Positions 11,736 to 20,546 of a stretch of DNA of 64,000 nt are shown here, in pieces; the stretch's first letter is position 1; every line of letters begins with the position of its first letter. Under the pieces are notes generated by a model. That model made no database searches and was not told the DNA's origin. It saw only the letters and a list, made by a program, of their open reading frames with translations. Source of the stretch: Clostridia bacterium (lineage in GTDB: Bacteria; Bacillota; Peptococcia; DRI-13; UBA5745); the NCBI GenBank assembly GCA_018436095.1, contig JAHDMJ010000018.1, positions 1 through 64,000 on the forward strand, given 5' to 3'. A program made the translations under genes and the position numbers.

Positions 11736-12803
11736 CTAGATTTGCTTGTAGATTTCCTCCAGGGTCATTTCTGCCGGGAAACCAAGGTTCTCCAGGGTGC
11801 GGCCATCGTTTATATAATCCCGGTCGTTGATGGCTCCGGCCACGCCCAGGAAAGCGGCCAGCACCGGCATTTCCAGACCCAGCCGCTTGGCTGCCGACAG
11901 GGCGAGGGCGCCGCCGCAACTGCAATCCTCGTGAAGATAACGGTGGTCCAGGGCATTAGGGCCGTCCATATACTTGTAGAAAACATGGACTTCCGGATGG
12001 GCCTCCAGGTTTTGAATCTTTTCGATCATACCCATAGGATTGCCGTGTTCGGGCAGGCCCATAGCCTGGAGCACAGCCAGGCGCTCGGCCCGGATTTTAC
12101 TTACGCATTTAATCACGTTGGGCGTAAAGGCGTATTTGAACAAGGAAAATTCGTCGCCTTTATGGTCGATCTCCGCTGCGGCCAGCACCGTGCTGGCAAT
12201 GTGATTAATGACATTGCCGGCGTTCATGACGCCTTCGAATACATTTTGGTTCCCGGAATATTCTACCACACCTTCCAAGTCCTTGAGAACCCGTTCCGTA
12301 TCGGCAGCGGGAAGGGAAGCCACTTTGCCCTTGAGATTCAGGGGCAGGCCTGCGGTTACTTCCCCTTTGGCGGAAAGGCGGCAGGGGCAGAAATTGCCTT
12401 CCTTTTCCGTTAGGGTGACCTGGGCGGTGACGCCCAGCTCCCGAAAAACCTTGCGGAAGATGAAGGAACCAAGATTGCCGGGGGTAATGAGGATATGCTG
12501 GCCATCCTCCAGATAAGGAGCGATGCGCCGGGCAATTTCTTCATGCCGGTCCGACATGACGTGGACGAAAACAGCCTGAGCGCCGGCCATGGCTTCCGCC
12601 GGGTCGGTGGTAAGCTTGGCGGGTTTGCCGGTTCCGTGCATCATGCCCCGCAGCGTAATACCGCCCAAATTTTCAATATCCGCAAAACGCTCCGCAAAGC
12701 GGGCGTCATCGTAAAATGTTACCTGAAAACCCCGCCGGGCCATGACGGCAGCTACGGCATGGCCGGTGGCGCCGGCGCCGATAACGGTGATCCTTTCAAT
12801 CAT
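11736..12803 (-). CDS. octopine/opine dehydrogenase-family NAD(P) oxidoreductase
   Basis: A 355-residue protein. The N-terminal Rossmann fold has GAGATGHAVAAVMARRG (residues 9-25), and the C-terminal helical domain has GNVINHIASTVL, placing a His at the position expected of the octopine dehydrogenase catalytic residue. This family oxidises or forms secondary amine (imino) bonds between an amino acid and a 2-oxo acid. It lies 47 bp downstream of the anion permease and is probably co-transcribed with it. AAGGAG precedes the start. The natural substrate cannot be read from sequence. Confidence 0.85.
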   Translation of the reverse strand: MIERITVIGAGATGHAVAAVMARRGFQVTFYDDARFAERFADIENLGGITLRGMMHGTGKPAKLTTDPAEAMAGAQAVFVHVMSDRHEEIARRIAPYLEDGQHILITPGNLGSFIFRKVFRELGVTAQVTLTEKEGNFCPCRLSAKGEVTAGLPLNLKGKVASLPAADTERVLKDLEGVVEYSGNQNVFEGVMNAGNVINHIASTVLAAAEIDHKGDEFSLFKYAFTPNVIKCVSKIRAERLAVLQAMGLPEHGNPMGMIEKIQNLEAHPEVHVFYKYMDGPNALDHRYLHEDCSCGGALALSAAKRLGLEMPVLAAFLGVAGAINDRDYINDGRTLENLGFPAEMTLEEIYKQI

Positions 12804-12850
12804 TTGTCGCGATCTCCTTTACAGTTGTAGGTTTTGTCACAGCTAAAACA

Positions 12851-14332
12851 TTAACCGAGGATGAGATAGCCCAGGGTAAACAGGGGCACAGCCACCAGCA
12901 AACAGGCTAGGCAGCCCACCAGCGTTACCTTGATACGCATACCGCCGTTTTGCAGGGAGGGCTGGGAGTGGAAGATAGAGGCGGGAGCGGAAGCGCCGGG
13001 CAGAACCATGCCGATGTTGATCATGTAAATCAGGGCGGCGCCGGCAAACTGAGGATTCATGCCGCTGGACATAACGAAGGGCGCGATGATGGGGATCATG
13101 GCGGCGCCGAAGGCGATGTTGGAGCCCAGATTGGTCAGGATCATGGACAGCATCATGGTGAAGACCAGGATGAAGGCGCCGCCCTTGCCGGCAAAGATGG
13201 GAGAGAACACGCCGGTAAGCCAGGGCAGGATGCCGGTAGCCTCGTTGGTGACAGCGGCGGCTATGGGCAGCGTAACGGCGCACATCAGGATGACTTCCCA
13301 GCTAATGGCCGTATCCTTGACTTTTCTGAATTCGATGGTAGGCTTGCCGTCGCCCTCGCCGCTGGGCAGCACCAGCAGGACGGCGGCGCAGACGCAATAC
13401 ATACCGGCCACGGTCATGGTGTTATTGATGAAATTGGCAAAAGCGGTGCCGATCAAGGTGTTGCCCAGGATGCAGAGAAAAACCGTAAGAACATAAAGAA
13501 CCAGAATACGCTTGGCCCGGGGGCGCAGCACCTTGCTTTCTTCTCCCATCTTGTTCACATCAAAGCGTTTCATGATGCTGTAGTCCACCTTGAAGATCCA
13601 CTTGCTGAGAAAAACATAGGCCGTCAGAATCAGCACGGTGGCGGGGAGGGTGAAGGCGGCCATGAGACCCATGTTTAACTGGACGGAGGTCACGTTACTC
13701 CAGGTGGTGGCCAGGCCCAGCATCCAGCTCTGGTAGGGAACCATGGCGCCTCCTAAGATGGTGCACAGCATAATGCCGGCAAAACCCACATAGCGGAAAG
13801 AGCAATCTTTTTCGTAGCCGCAGTTGTCGGCGATATCCTGCCAGATGCCATAGAGGATGAGAGAAAGGACGATCTGGTTAACAACGATGCAGGACAGGCC
13901 GAAAACCACAAAGAAGGACCAGACATAAAGCAGGGGCTTACCCTTGAAGATTTTTTTGGATAAAGACCAGCGTACAAACCACTTGCCGAAGCCGTAGTAG
14001 GACAGGGAACCGGCGGCAATGAAGCCCACGATGCTCTGGAATACTACGTTGTGGCCCATCATGGAGGTAATGGCGGCGCTCATGGAGGTAAAGCCGCTGA
14101 TACCAAAAGCGATAATGGCAAATAAGGAGGGCCAGATGATGTCGCAGGATGAGTAACCGTAAACAACGCCTAAGAAAACACCTAGCACCCTCATGCCCAC
14201 AGGGGTTAGGGTGCTGAAGGGAGGCAGGAAGCCAAAGCCGAACATGAGGAATAAAGTAATTGCAATATTGACGAGTTTAACAGGGCTGTATCCCTTATTA
14301 ATCGCCTTGATGGTGGTTGTTGTTGTCGCCAT
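12851..14332 (-). CDS. SLC13/DASS-type anion permease
   Basis: A membrane protein (493 residues) with about 12 hydrophobic segments and two internal similar halves. The conserved segments TNLGSNIAFGAAMIPI and PGASAPASIFHSQP near the C terminus fit the divalent anion:sodium symporter and related ion-transporter superfamily. The family carries di- and tricarboxylates or similar anions. The ATG at 14332 has AAGGGAG upstream; the longer frame to 14395 adds a leader with no ribosome-binding site. As first gene of the minus arm, it most likely imports the compound handled by the divergent enzymes. Confidence 0.82.
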   Translation of the reverse strand: MATTTTTIKAINKGYSPVKLVNIAITLFLMFGFGFLPPFSTLTPVGMRVLGVFLGVVYGYSSCDIIWPSLFAIIAFGISGFTSMSAAITSMMGHNVVFQSIVGFIAAGSLSYYGFGKWFVRWSLSKKIFKGKPLLYVWSFFVVFGLSCIVVNQIVLSLILYGIWQDIADNCGYEKDCSFRYVGFAGIMLCTILGGAMVPYQSWMLGLATTWSNVTSVQLNMGLMAAFTLPATVLILTAYVFLSKWIFKVDYSIMKRFDVNKMGEESKVLRPRAKRILVLYVLTVFLCILGNTLIGTAFANFINNTMTVAGMYCVCAAVLLVLPSGEGDGKPTIEFRKVKDTAISWEVILMCAVTLPIAAAVTNEATGILPWLTGVFSPIFAGKGGAFILVFTMMLSMILTNLGSNIAFGAAMIPIIAPFVMSSGMNPQFAGAALIYMINIGMVLPGASAPASIFHSQPSLQNGGMRIKVTLVGCLACLLVAVPLFTLGYLILG

Positions 14333-14395
14333 TGTGTGACTCCCTTTCTTAAAAAGATAAAGCGGCAGAGACGGATTAAGAGAGTTCCGGTTCAA

Positions 14396-14659
14396 CCTTT
14401 GTCTCCAATGGAAACACCATAATACACTTTACCATTTTTCTTATGACAAGTTCAAGGTAATAGACTATTGGGACTTTCGGCATGGGGTAACGCTTTTTGG
14501 CGTTTTCCTAACTTTTGGATTTGCGCTATTATGGTGTCAAAGAGAGTTCCCATTCAGCCAAGGCCGTGGAAAGGCCAGACAAAGAGCGGGCCCGGGAGAA
14601 TCAGGCCGGCCGCTGCGACGAAGAGTTAATGAAAAAGTACGTCAGAAAGGAAAAGTGAC
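14396..14659. promoter_or_regulatory. divergent regulatory region with mirrored motif
   Basis: This gap between the permease and the first racemase-family gene carries ACACCATAATA at 14414-14424 and its exact reverse complement TATTATGGTGT at 14527-14537. AAGAGAGTTCC is also repeated directly at 14378 and 14540. Mirrored elements about 110 bp apart in a divergent region next to two LysR genes are good LysR binding candidates. No coding sequence is seen. Confidence 0.6.
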
Positions 14660-15379
14660 ATGTACGGTTGGAGAGCGAAAATCGGGCTGATTACGCCCAT
14701 GAGTGAAAACGCGGAGCACGCATTTCACATCTACGCTCCGGAGGGAGTGTCTGTTTGCTCCTTAAAAATCAATTTTCCCGGTCCCACGCCGGAAGGGTTG
14801 ATCTATCTGACCGACCAGTTGGAAGACACCGCTGCCATGTATAAGGGGCGGAATCTGGATTTGGTCGTGTTTGGCTGCACCTCCGGCAGTTGCATAAAGG
14901 GCTACGGCTGGGATAAAGAATGTACAGAGCGCATTGAACGGGCCTGCGGCATCCCTGGTCTGACTACCAGCACGGCAGTGCTGGAAGGACTACGGGCCCT
15001 GGGAACCAAAAAGGTAGCGGTGCTTACGCCCTATCCGGAAGCGACTAACGTGGCGGAAAAGAAGTTCCTGGAAGACAATGGCTTTGAAGTCACCAATATC
15101 GTAGGCATGAATATGAGCCAGTTTACCGGCAAGGGAATGAGCTTTGAGGATGCGGATGAGCATTTTCTCTATCAGCATTCCCTCCATATGGATCTAAAAG
15201 GCGCGGACACCTTCTTTTTAAGCTGCATGGGCCTTACCACCATGGAGATTATTGACGCGCTGGAAACCGGGCTGGGCCTGCCGGTCATCACCAGCCATCA
15301 GGCCACCCTGTGGTCGGCCCTGCGTCATTGCCGCATCGGCGCAAAGCTGCCTAAGCTGGGCCGGTTGTTCACCCTGTAA
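14660..15379 (+). CDS. Asp/Glu racemase-superfamily enzyme (maleate isomerase/arylmalonate decarboxylase type), copy 1
   Basis: A 239-residue cytoplasmic enzyme. Two catalytic cysteines are expected in this superfamily and both are visible: FGCTSGSC near residue 74 and FFLSCMGL near residue 190. LTPYPEATNVAEKKFLEDNG in the middle is also typical of maleate isomerase and arylmalonate decarboxylase relatives. The start follows GAAAGGAA. It is the first gene of the plus-strand arm and close to its neighbour in sequence. Racemisation, cis-trans isomerisation or decarboxylation of a dicarboxylate are all possible. Confidence 0.85.
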   Translation: MYGWRAKIGLITPMSENAEHAFHIYAPEGVSVCSLKINFPGPTPEGLIYLTDQLEDTAAMYKGRNLDLVVFGCTSGSCIKGYGWDKECTERIERACGIPGLTTSTAVLEGLRALGTKKVAVLTPYPEATNVAEKKFLEDNGFEVTNIVGMNMSQFTGKGMSFEDADEHFLYQHSLHMDLKGADTFFLSCMGLTTMEIIDALETGLGLPVITSHQATLWSALRHCRIGAKLPKLGRLFTL

Positions 15380-15407
15380 ACTTGATATACGGAAAGGGCT
15401 GATTAAT

Positions 15408-16115
15408 ATGTATGCTTGGCGAGCCAGAATCGGCGTTATCGCCCCTCTTGACGATCAGGTGGAATACGCTTTCAATAAGTACGCACCGGAAGGCGTAGCC
15501 TTTAACAGTACCAGACTTTATTTCCCCGGCCCCACCCCGGAAGGCCTGATCTTCCTGTCCGACCAACTGGAAGAGACAGCGAAAATCTACCGCAAGCAGC
15601 ACCATGACGTGGTTCTTTTCGGCTGCACCTCCGGCAGTTGCATTAAAGGCTATGGCTTTGACAAAGAATGCATTGAGCGCATTGAACGGGCCTGCGGCTG
15701 GCCGGGGCTGACCACCAGCACCGCTGTGCTGGAAGCCTACCAAGCCCTGGGCCTTAAAAAGACCGTTGTGATGACCCCTTATCCGGAGGAGACCAACCAG
15801 GCGGAAAAGAAATTCCTGGAGGACAACGGCCTGGAGGTCACTTCCATCACCGGAATCGGCTTCAATAAGGAGGGGGATTACGGCTACGCCAGCAAATGGC
15901 ACCTGTACCGCAACGCCAAGAAGCTGAAAACCGAGGGAGCGGAAGTATTCTTCCTTAGCTGTATGGGCCTTGCAACCATGGAGCTTGTGCAAATCCTGGA
16001 AGAGGACCTGGGTATGCCGGTGATCACCAGCCATCAGGCCAGTCTCTGGGCCTGCCTGCGCCACACCGGCATCAATGACAAGCTTCCCGGCCTGGGCAAA
16101 CTGTTCACGCTGTAA
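15408..16115 (+). CDS. Asp/Glu racemase-superfamily enzyme, copy 2
   Basis: A tandem paralogue (235 residues) of the preceding gene. It shares FGCTSGSCIKGYG, ERIERACG, PGLTTSTAVLE, FFLSCMGL and the ending GKLFTL/GRLFTL. Both catalytic cysteines are kept. The ATG at 15408 is chosen because the encoded MYAWRARIG matches MYGWRAKIG of copy 1; a longer frame from 15252 overlaps copy 1 and is rejected. GGAAAGGG lies upstream. Retention of both active sites suggests a hetero-oligomer or two related substrates, not a decayed duplicate. Confidence 0.87.
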   Translation: MYAWRARIGVIAPLDDQVEYAFNKYAPEGVAFNSTRLYFPGPTPEGLIFLSDQLEETAKIYRKQHHDVVLFGCTSGSCIKGYGFDKECIERIERACGWPGLTTSTAVLEAYQALGLKKTVVMTPYPEETNQAEKKFLEDNGLEVTSITGIGFNKEGDYGYASKWHLYRNAKKLKTEGAEVFFLSCMGLATMELVQILEEDLGMPVITSHQASLWACLRHTGINDKLPGLGKLFTL

Positions 16116-16162
16116 TACTAATTTCAATGGGGAATTGCAATAGACCGTAAGGAGGATCTAAC

Positions 16163-17542
16163 ATGGGCTTCAATTATCACGGTATTACCACAGATATGAC
16201 GAAACAGTTGTGCCATTTTATTAAAAATTTGCAATATACGGACATCCCTCCCGCAGTAATCGAGCGGGCTAAGATGAACATCATGCAGACCGTAGGCGTT
16301 TGCCTGTGCAGCGCCGAACTCAAGCAGATTAAAGACGCTATTGAAATAGCCAAGGAGATGTCTCCCGGCGGGGAAGCGGTTGCCACCCTGTGGGCCGACG
16401 GCAAAAAGGTAAGCTGGGAATCCGCCGCTTTCCTGGCCGGCACTATGGGCGACTGCCTGGATTGGGAAGACTGTTCCGTAACCGGCCATCCCTCCGCCGG
16501 CGTCATCACCACCGCCATCGTGGCCGGTGAAGCGCTGAAAAAGAGCGGCAAGGAAGTGCTTACGGCCATCGTGGCCGGTTATGAAGTATATCAGCGCATT
16601 GCCCTGGCCGGCCGCAGCAACATCGTCAGTTATAACACCTTCGGCAACCTGACGGTGCTGATGAAGCTGCTGGATCTGTCCGAAGAGAAGATGAACCGGG
16701 CCTTCGGTATCGGCACGGCCTGCGCCATTATCGCCTGCAACGTTCATGAAGCTACGATGTCCGACTCCCTGAACTACCTCTATGGCTATAAAAACCAAAA
16801 TGCCGTTACCATGATAAAAACGGCCTTGCTGGGCATTGAAAACATGGAAGACGCCTTCGATGATCCCACCGCTTATCTGCGCCATTGCGGTTATCAGGAG
16901 CCGGAATGGCTCACCAAGGAACTAGGCGAGACCTGGATGATGATGAACATGATCCTCATCAAACATTGGCCGGCCAACGTCTTTGTGCAGACCTATGCGG
17001 AGCTGGCCAGCCGCCTCGTCACCAAGAATAAGTACAACCCGGAGGATGTGGAAGAGATCATCATCCGTCCCTCTGTGGCTTTCCGGCACTGGTATTCGGA
17101 TGACGGCTATGATTCCGTTACCCAGGCCCAATTCTCCATCCCCTATTGCACGGCCTGCGCCATGTACTATCCCGAGCCCGGCGCCGTCTGGTACCAGCCC
17201 GAAACCATGCGGGACCCCAGGATCGTTGCGCTGATGAACAAGGTCAAGGCCGATGGCTTCGTGGAGATGAAGGGCCTGAAGTTCATCAAGGACCTCATTG
17301 ACGGCCAGCATCCTGAAAAGTTCATGACCGTACGGATGAAAGATGGCACCGAGTATGTGGAAAGCGCATTCACCCACCCCGGCCACCCCAACTACATGCT
17401 CACCCGGGATGAGTTTAAGGACCGTTTCCGCTTGGAAACCAAAAATGTCCTCAGTCCGGAAAAGACCGAAGCCGCTATCGACTTCATCTGCCGTTTCGAA
17501 GCCTGCGAGGACGTCTCGGCGCTGCCCGCGCTCCTCTATTGA
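16163..17542 (+). CDS. MmgE/PrpD-family enzyme, copy 1
   Basis: A 459-residue MmgE/PrpD protein with an N-terminal all-helical domain containing LDWEDCSVTGHPSAG and a C-terminal domain with PYCTACAMYY and HPGHPNYM. The family includes 2-methylcitrate dehydratase, aconitate decarboxylase and iminodisuccinate epimerase, all acting on polycarboxylates. AAGGAGG precedes the ATG. It is 47 bp after the racemase-type genes and probably in the same operon. The substrate is unknown; no prpB, prpC or methylcitrate-cycle gene is nearby, which argues against a propionate role. Confidence 0.85.
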   Translation: MGFNYHGITTDMTKQLCHFIKNLQYTDIPPAVIERAKMNIMQTVGVCLCSAELKQIKDAIEIAKEMSPGGEAVATLWADGKKVSWESAAFLAGTMGDCLDWEDCSVTGHPSAGVITTAIVAGEALKKSGKEVLTAIVAGYEVYQRIALAGRSNIVSYNTFGNLTVLMKLLDLSEEKMNRAFGIGTACAIIACNVHEATMSDSLNYLYGYKNQNAVTMIKTALLGIENMEDAFDDPTAYLRHCGYQEPEWLTKELGETWMMMNMILIKHWPANVFVQTYAELASRLVTKNKYNPEDVEEIIIRPSVAFRHWYSDDGYDSVTQAQFSIPYCTACAMYYPEPGAVWYQPETMRDPRIVALMNKVKADGFVEMKGLKFIKDLIDGQHPEKFMTVRMKDGTEYVESAFTHPGHPNYMLTRDEFKDRFRLETKNVLSPEKTEAAIDFICRFEACEDVSALPALLY

Positions 17543-17635
17543 TAAGGCGCTTGCTAAGGCGCCGTTGGAAACCGGCCTTATAGGGCCGCATTGCAAAAAC
17601 AGGAAAATTTCCAAGATTATTTGGGGAGGTACAAA

Positions 17636-19108
17636 ATGCGCTATAATCGATTTCATAAAGACAATAATTTTCTGACACCTACTACCTATACCCAGGAACT
17701 TAGCGAATACACGGTTAATCTTAAGTATGAGGACATCCCCGCCCAGGTGATTGAGCGGGCCAAGATGATCATGCTTCAGACCATCGGCGTTACTTTGGCT
17801 GCCCTGCCTACCCAGATCGCCGACAAAGCGCGGCAGATGGGCCGTGAGGCCAATGGCGGTGAAGGCGGACCCACCACGGTCTGGGGCAGCGGCGAAAAGC
17901 TGGCGGCGGTGAACGCCGGGCTGGTAGTGGGCACTATGGCCGACGCCCTGGATTGGGAGGACTGCTCCTGGACCGGCCACCCCTCTGCGGGCATTATTCC
18001 CTGCGCCTGGCTGGCGGCGGAAGAAAAACACAAGAGCGGCAAGGATATGCTTACCGCCATCGTAGCCGGCTACGAAGTGTACCAGCGTATCGCTATGGCT
18101 GTGCAGCCCTCTGACGAACGCTGGAAGACCAAAGGCTGGGGCCTGACCAGCTGGCAGATCTTCGGGGCCATTATCCCTATTGCCAAGCTGTATGGCTTCG
18201 ACCCCCGCAAGGTAAACCAGGCTATCGGCATGGGCTGTGAATGCAGCACCATTCCCACGGCCTACCATGCCACCACTATGTCCGACTTCTATCATTATGA
18301 GCACGGCTACCGCAACCGGGATGGGTTCACCATTGCCAAGAGCGTGGAAAAGGGAATCTATAACCAGATGGATGCCCTGGATGAGCCCCGCTGCTATACC
18401 AGCGTAATCTGCGGCGATGATGCAAAAAGCGGTTCCACTGATCCCGCCGTTGATTCCGGCGAAGCGGATGTAGCCTGGCTGACCCGGGATTTGGGCAACC
18501 GCTACTTGATCATGAGTACCTTGATGAAGCACTGGCCCGCCAACATGTGGGTGCAAACCACGGCGGAGATCGTACACGATATGGCCAAGGAACATGGTTT
18601 TGGCCCTGAGGATGTGGAAGAGATCGTCGTAGATCCTCCCGTGCACCAGCGCATGTGGGCGCCGGAAGAGGGCTTCACCTCCGTAACCCATGCCCAGTTC
18701 TCCCTGCCCTTTGTTGTGGCTTCCCTGCTTTATGATCCCAATCCCGGCGCCCATTGGTATACCCCTGAGAAGATGAAGGATCCCAAGATCATTGCCCTGG
18801 CCAGGCGGGTACGGGGCGGCGATTCTCCTGCGGACTCCCCCCTCACCGGTTTTAAGGAATTCCGGGCCGGCACCTATCCCATGAAGACAGTTACCATCAC
18901 CCTAAAGGATGGAACGAAACATATAGGCAAGATGGATTGCCACCCCGGTCACCCCAACAATATGATGACCAGAGAGGAGTTTGTGGAGCGTTTCCGGATC
19001 CAGGCCTCTCCCGTTCTTCAGGGCGATAAGCTGGAGAAGGCAATAGAAGTGCTGTGCAATATCGAGAACTGTGAGGATATCGCCAGCCTGTCCGATCTGC
19101 TGGGCTGA
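17636..19108 (+). CDS. MmgE/PrpD-family enzyme, copy 2
   Basis: A paralogue (490 residues) of the upstream gene, sharing DIPxxVIERAKM, ALDWEDCSWTGHPSAG, SGKDMLTAIVAGYEVYQRIA and HPGHPNNM. Most of the extra length lies in the middle of the protein. The ATG at 17636 has GGGGAGG directly upstream; an in-frame start at 17591 lacks one. As with the two racemase-type genes, both copies look intact. They may form a heteromer or act on two stereoisomers. Confidence 0.85.
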   Translation: MRYNRFHKDNNFLTPTTYTQELSEYTVNLKYEDIPAQVIERAKMIMLQTIGVTLAALPTQIADKARQMGREANGGEGGPTTVWGSGEKLAAVNAGLVVGTMADALDWEDCSWTGHPSAGIIPCAWLAAEEKHKSGKDMLTAIVAGYEVYQRIAMAVQPSDERWKTKGWGLTSWQIFGAIIPIAKLYGFDPRKVNQAIGMGCECSTIPTAYHATTMSDFYHYEHGYRNRDGFTIAKSVEKGIYNQMDALDEPRCYTSVICGDDAKSGSTDPAVDSGEADVAWLTRDLGNRYLIMSTLMKHWPANMWVQTTAEIVHDMAKEHGFGPEDVEEIVVDPPVHQRMWAPEEGFTSVTHAQFSLPFVVASLLYDPNPGAHWYTPEKMKDPKIIALARRVRGGDSPADSPLTGFKEFRAGTYPMKTVTITLKDGTKHIGKMDCHPGHPNNMMTREEFVERFRIQASPVLQGDKLEKAIEVLCNIENCEDIASLSDLLG

Positions 19109-19201
19109 TTTTGGGCGCCGCTTCAGCCTTCCTGGTCTTAGTGCTCTGTGACAACTTTTAGGAGTCACAAAACGCTAGTCGCTTAGCAGGAATTTCCCAA
19201 A

Positions 19202-19240
19202 GGGGGATACGGTGCGGGAAGCGCCGTATCCCCCGCTTTT
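19202..19240 (+). terminator. terminator-like hairpin after the MmgE/PrpD genes
   Basis: GGGGGATACGG (19202-19212) pairs with CCGTATCCCCC (19224-19234), an 11-bp GC-rich stem followed by GCTTTTG. It probably partly separates the isomerase/PrpD transcript from the redox operon that starts at 19275. Confidence 0.75.
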
Positions 19241-19274
19241 GCAGGTGATACTAATCTGCCTACAGGAGGAGTAA

Positions 19275-20546
19275 ATGAATAAAATTGCTATTATAGGGTT
19301 TGGCGCCGCCGGCTACTGCGCGGCGGCGGAAGCCCGCAAATGGGACCCGGATGCCTTGATCGATGTTTATACGGACGCCGGCAGGGGGCCCTATAATCCC
19401 ATGCTGACCACCTATTATGTAAAAGGCGCCATTGATTATGAGGCCATGTTCCCCTTTGGCTCCCTGGATGAAATTGAGGAACGCCTGGGTCTTTGCATTC
19501 ACCGGAATACTGCGGTGACCGGCCTTGATGCAGAGACGAAAACAATTTGCCTCCCGGATGGGACAAAAGCAGCCTACGATAATATTCTCATCAGCACCGG
19601 CGCATCCGCTTTTGTACCGCCGATTCAAGGGGGAGACCTGCCCGGCGTTTTTAAAATGCGTACGGCAGAGGATGGGGTGTATCTGAAAAAGCTGCTGGAT
19701 GGCGGCAAAATCCGCTCCGGTCTGGTAGTGGGCGCCTCCTGGGTGGGCATCAAGGTGGTGGAGGATCTGGTAGAGCAGGGGGTTGACTGCACCCTGGTAG
19801 ATGGCGCGGACTGGGCTTTTTCCATTGCGGCTTTCCGGCAAACAGCCCAGCGGGTCCACCGGGATTTGGAGAAGAAAGGAATTAAGCTGGCCTTTGGCCA
19901 GATGCTTTCCCATATTGAACAGGAAGAGGACGGCCGGATTACTGCCGTAATGAAAAATGGCCGCCGCTTTACGGCGGATATCATTGCCATTTGCATCGGC
20001 GTCCGGCCTAATGTGGCCTTCTTAAAGGATAGCGGCATCGCCGTGAACCGGGGCGTATTGGTGGATGAGCGGATGGGCACCAACCTGCCGGGCATTTATG
20101 GGGCGGGGGATTGCTGCGAGGCCTATGAAATCCAATCCGGTGAGCGCAAAAACATCGGCCTTTGGTTTAACGCCAGAAAACAGGGGGAAGTGGCCGGCGC
20201 CAATATGGCCGGCAAAAGGAAAGCCTTTGGCGGCAACGCACTGCTCAACCTGGCCCATTACCTGGATTATGATTTCATCAGCATCGGCGATGTTGCTTCC
20301 TGCCGGGATGAAGACCAGGTTTATGAATACGAGGATGACCGGTATTACATCCGGGCTGTGCGGGGCGAAAAGCTCAAATGCATTAATATGATCGGCACGG
20401 GGGAGAGCAACGGTGTCGTTAAGAGCCTTTTTATCAAGTATTTTGAGAATAACCAGGCGGAAATGGATATGGCCTCCATCTGCCATTTGAAGGAGAATGG
20501 GTTTCCCGACAGCTTCATCGATTTTATAGGGAGGGATCAGCATTGA
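19275..20546 (+). CDS. FAD-dependent NAD(P)-disulfide-type oxidoreductase
   Basis: A 423-residue flavoprotein. An N-terminal FAD-binding GFGAAGYCAAAEA (residues 8-20), a second dinucleotide fold around residues 145-175 (GLVVGASWVGIKVVEDL) and the FAD-contacting GIYGAGDCCEA near residue 275 match the nitrite-reductase/NADH-oxidase-like class. AGGAGGAG lies just before the ATG. It overlaps the molybdopterin subunit gene by 4 bp, so it likely passes electrons between NAD(P)H and the molybdenum subunit through the ferredoxin subunit encoded next. Confidence 0.87.
   Translation: MNKIAIIGFGAAGYCAAAEARKWDPDALIDVYTDAGRGPYNPMLTTYYVKGAIDYEAMFPFGSLDEIEERLGLCIHRNTAVTGLDAETKTICLPDGTKAAYDNILISTGASAFVPPIQGGDLPGVFKMRTAEDGVYLKKLLDGGKIRSGLVVGASWVGIKVVEDLVEQGVDCTLVDGADWAFSIAAFRQTAQRVHRDLEKKGIKLAFGQMLSHIEQEEDGRITAVMKNGRRFTADIIAICIGVRPNVAFLKDSGIAVNRGVLVDERMGTNLPGIYGAGDCCEAYEIQSGERKNIGLWFNARKQGEVAGANMAGKRKAFGGNALLNLAHYLDYDFISIGDVASCRDEDQVYEYEDDRYYIRAVRGEKLKCINMIGTGESNGVVKSLFIKYFENNQAEMDMASICHLKENGFPDSFIDFIGRDQH

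Noticed and set aside
16922-18754. Very long minus-strand frame antisense to the MmgE/PrpD genes
   Set aside because: It is the reverse image of two well-supported genes, spans both and their spacer, and shows Gly/His-rich shadow composition.
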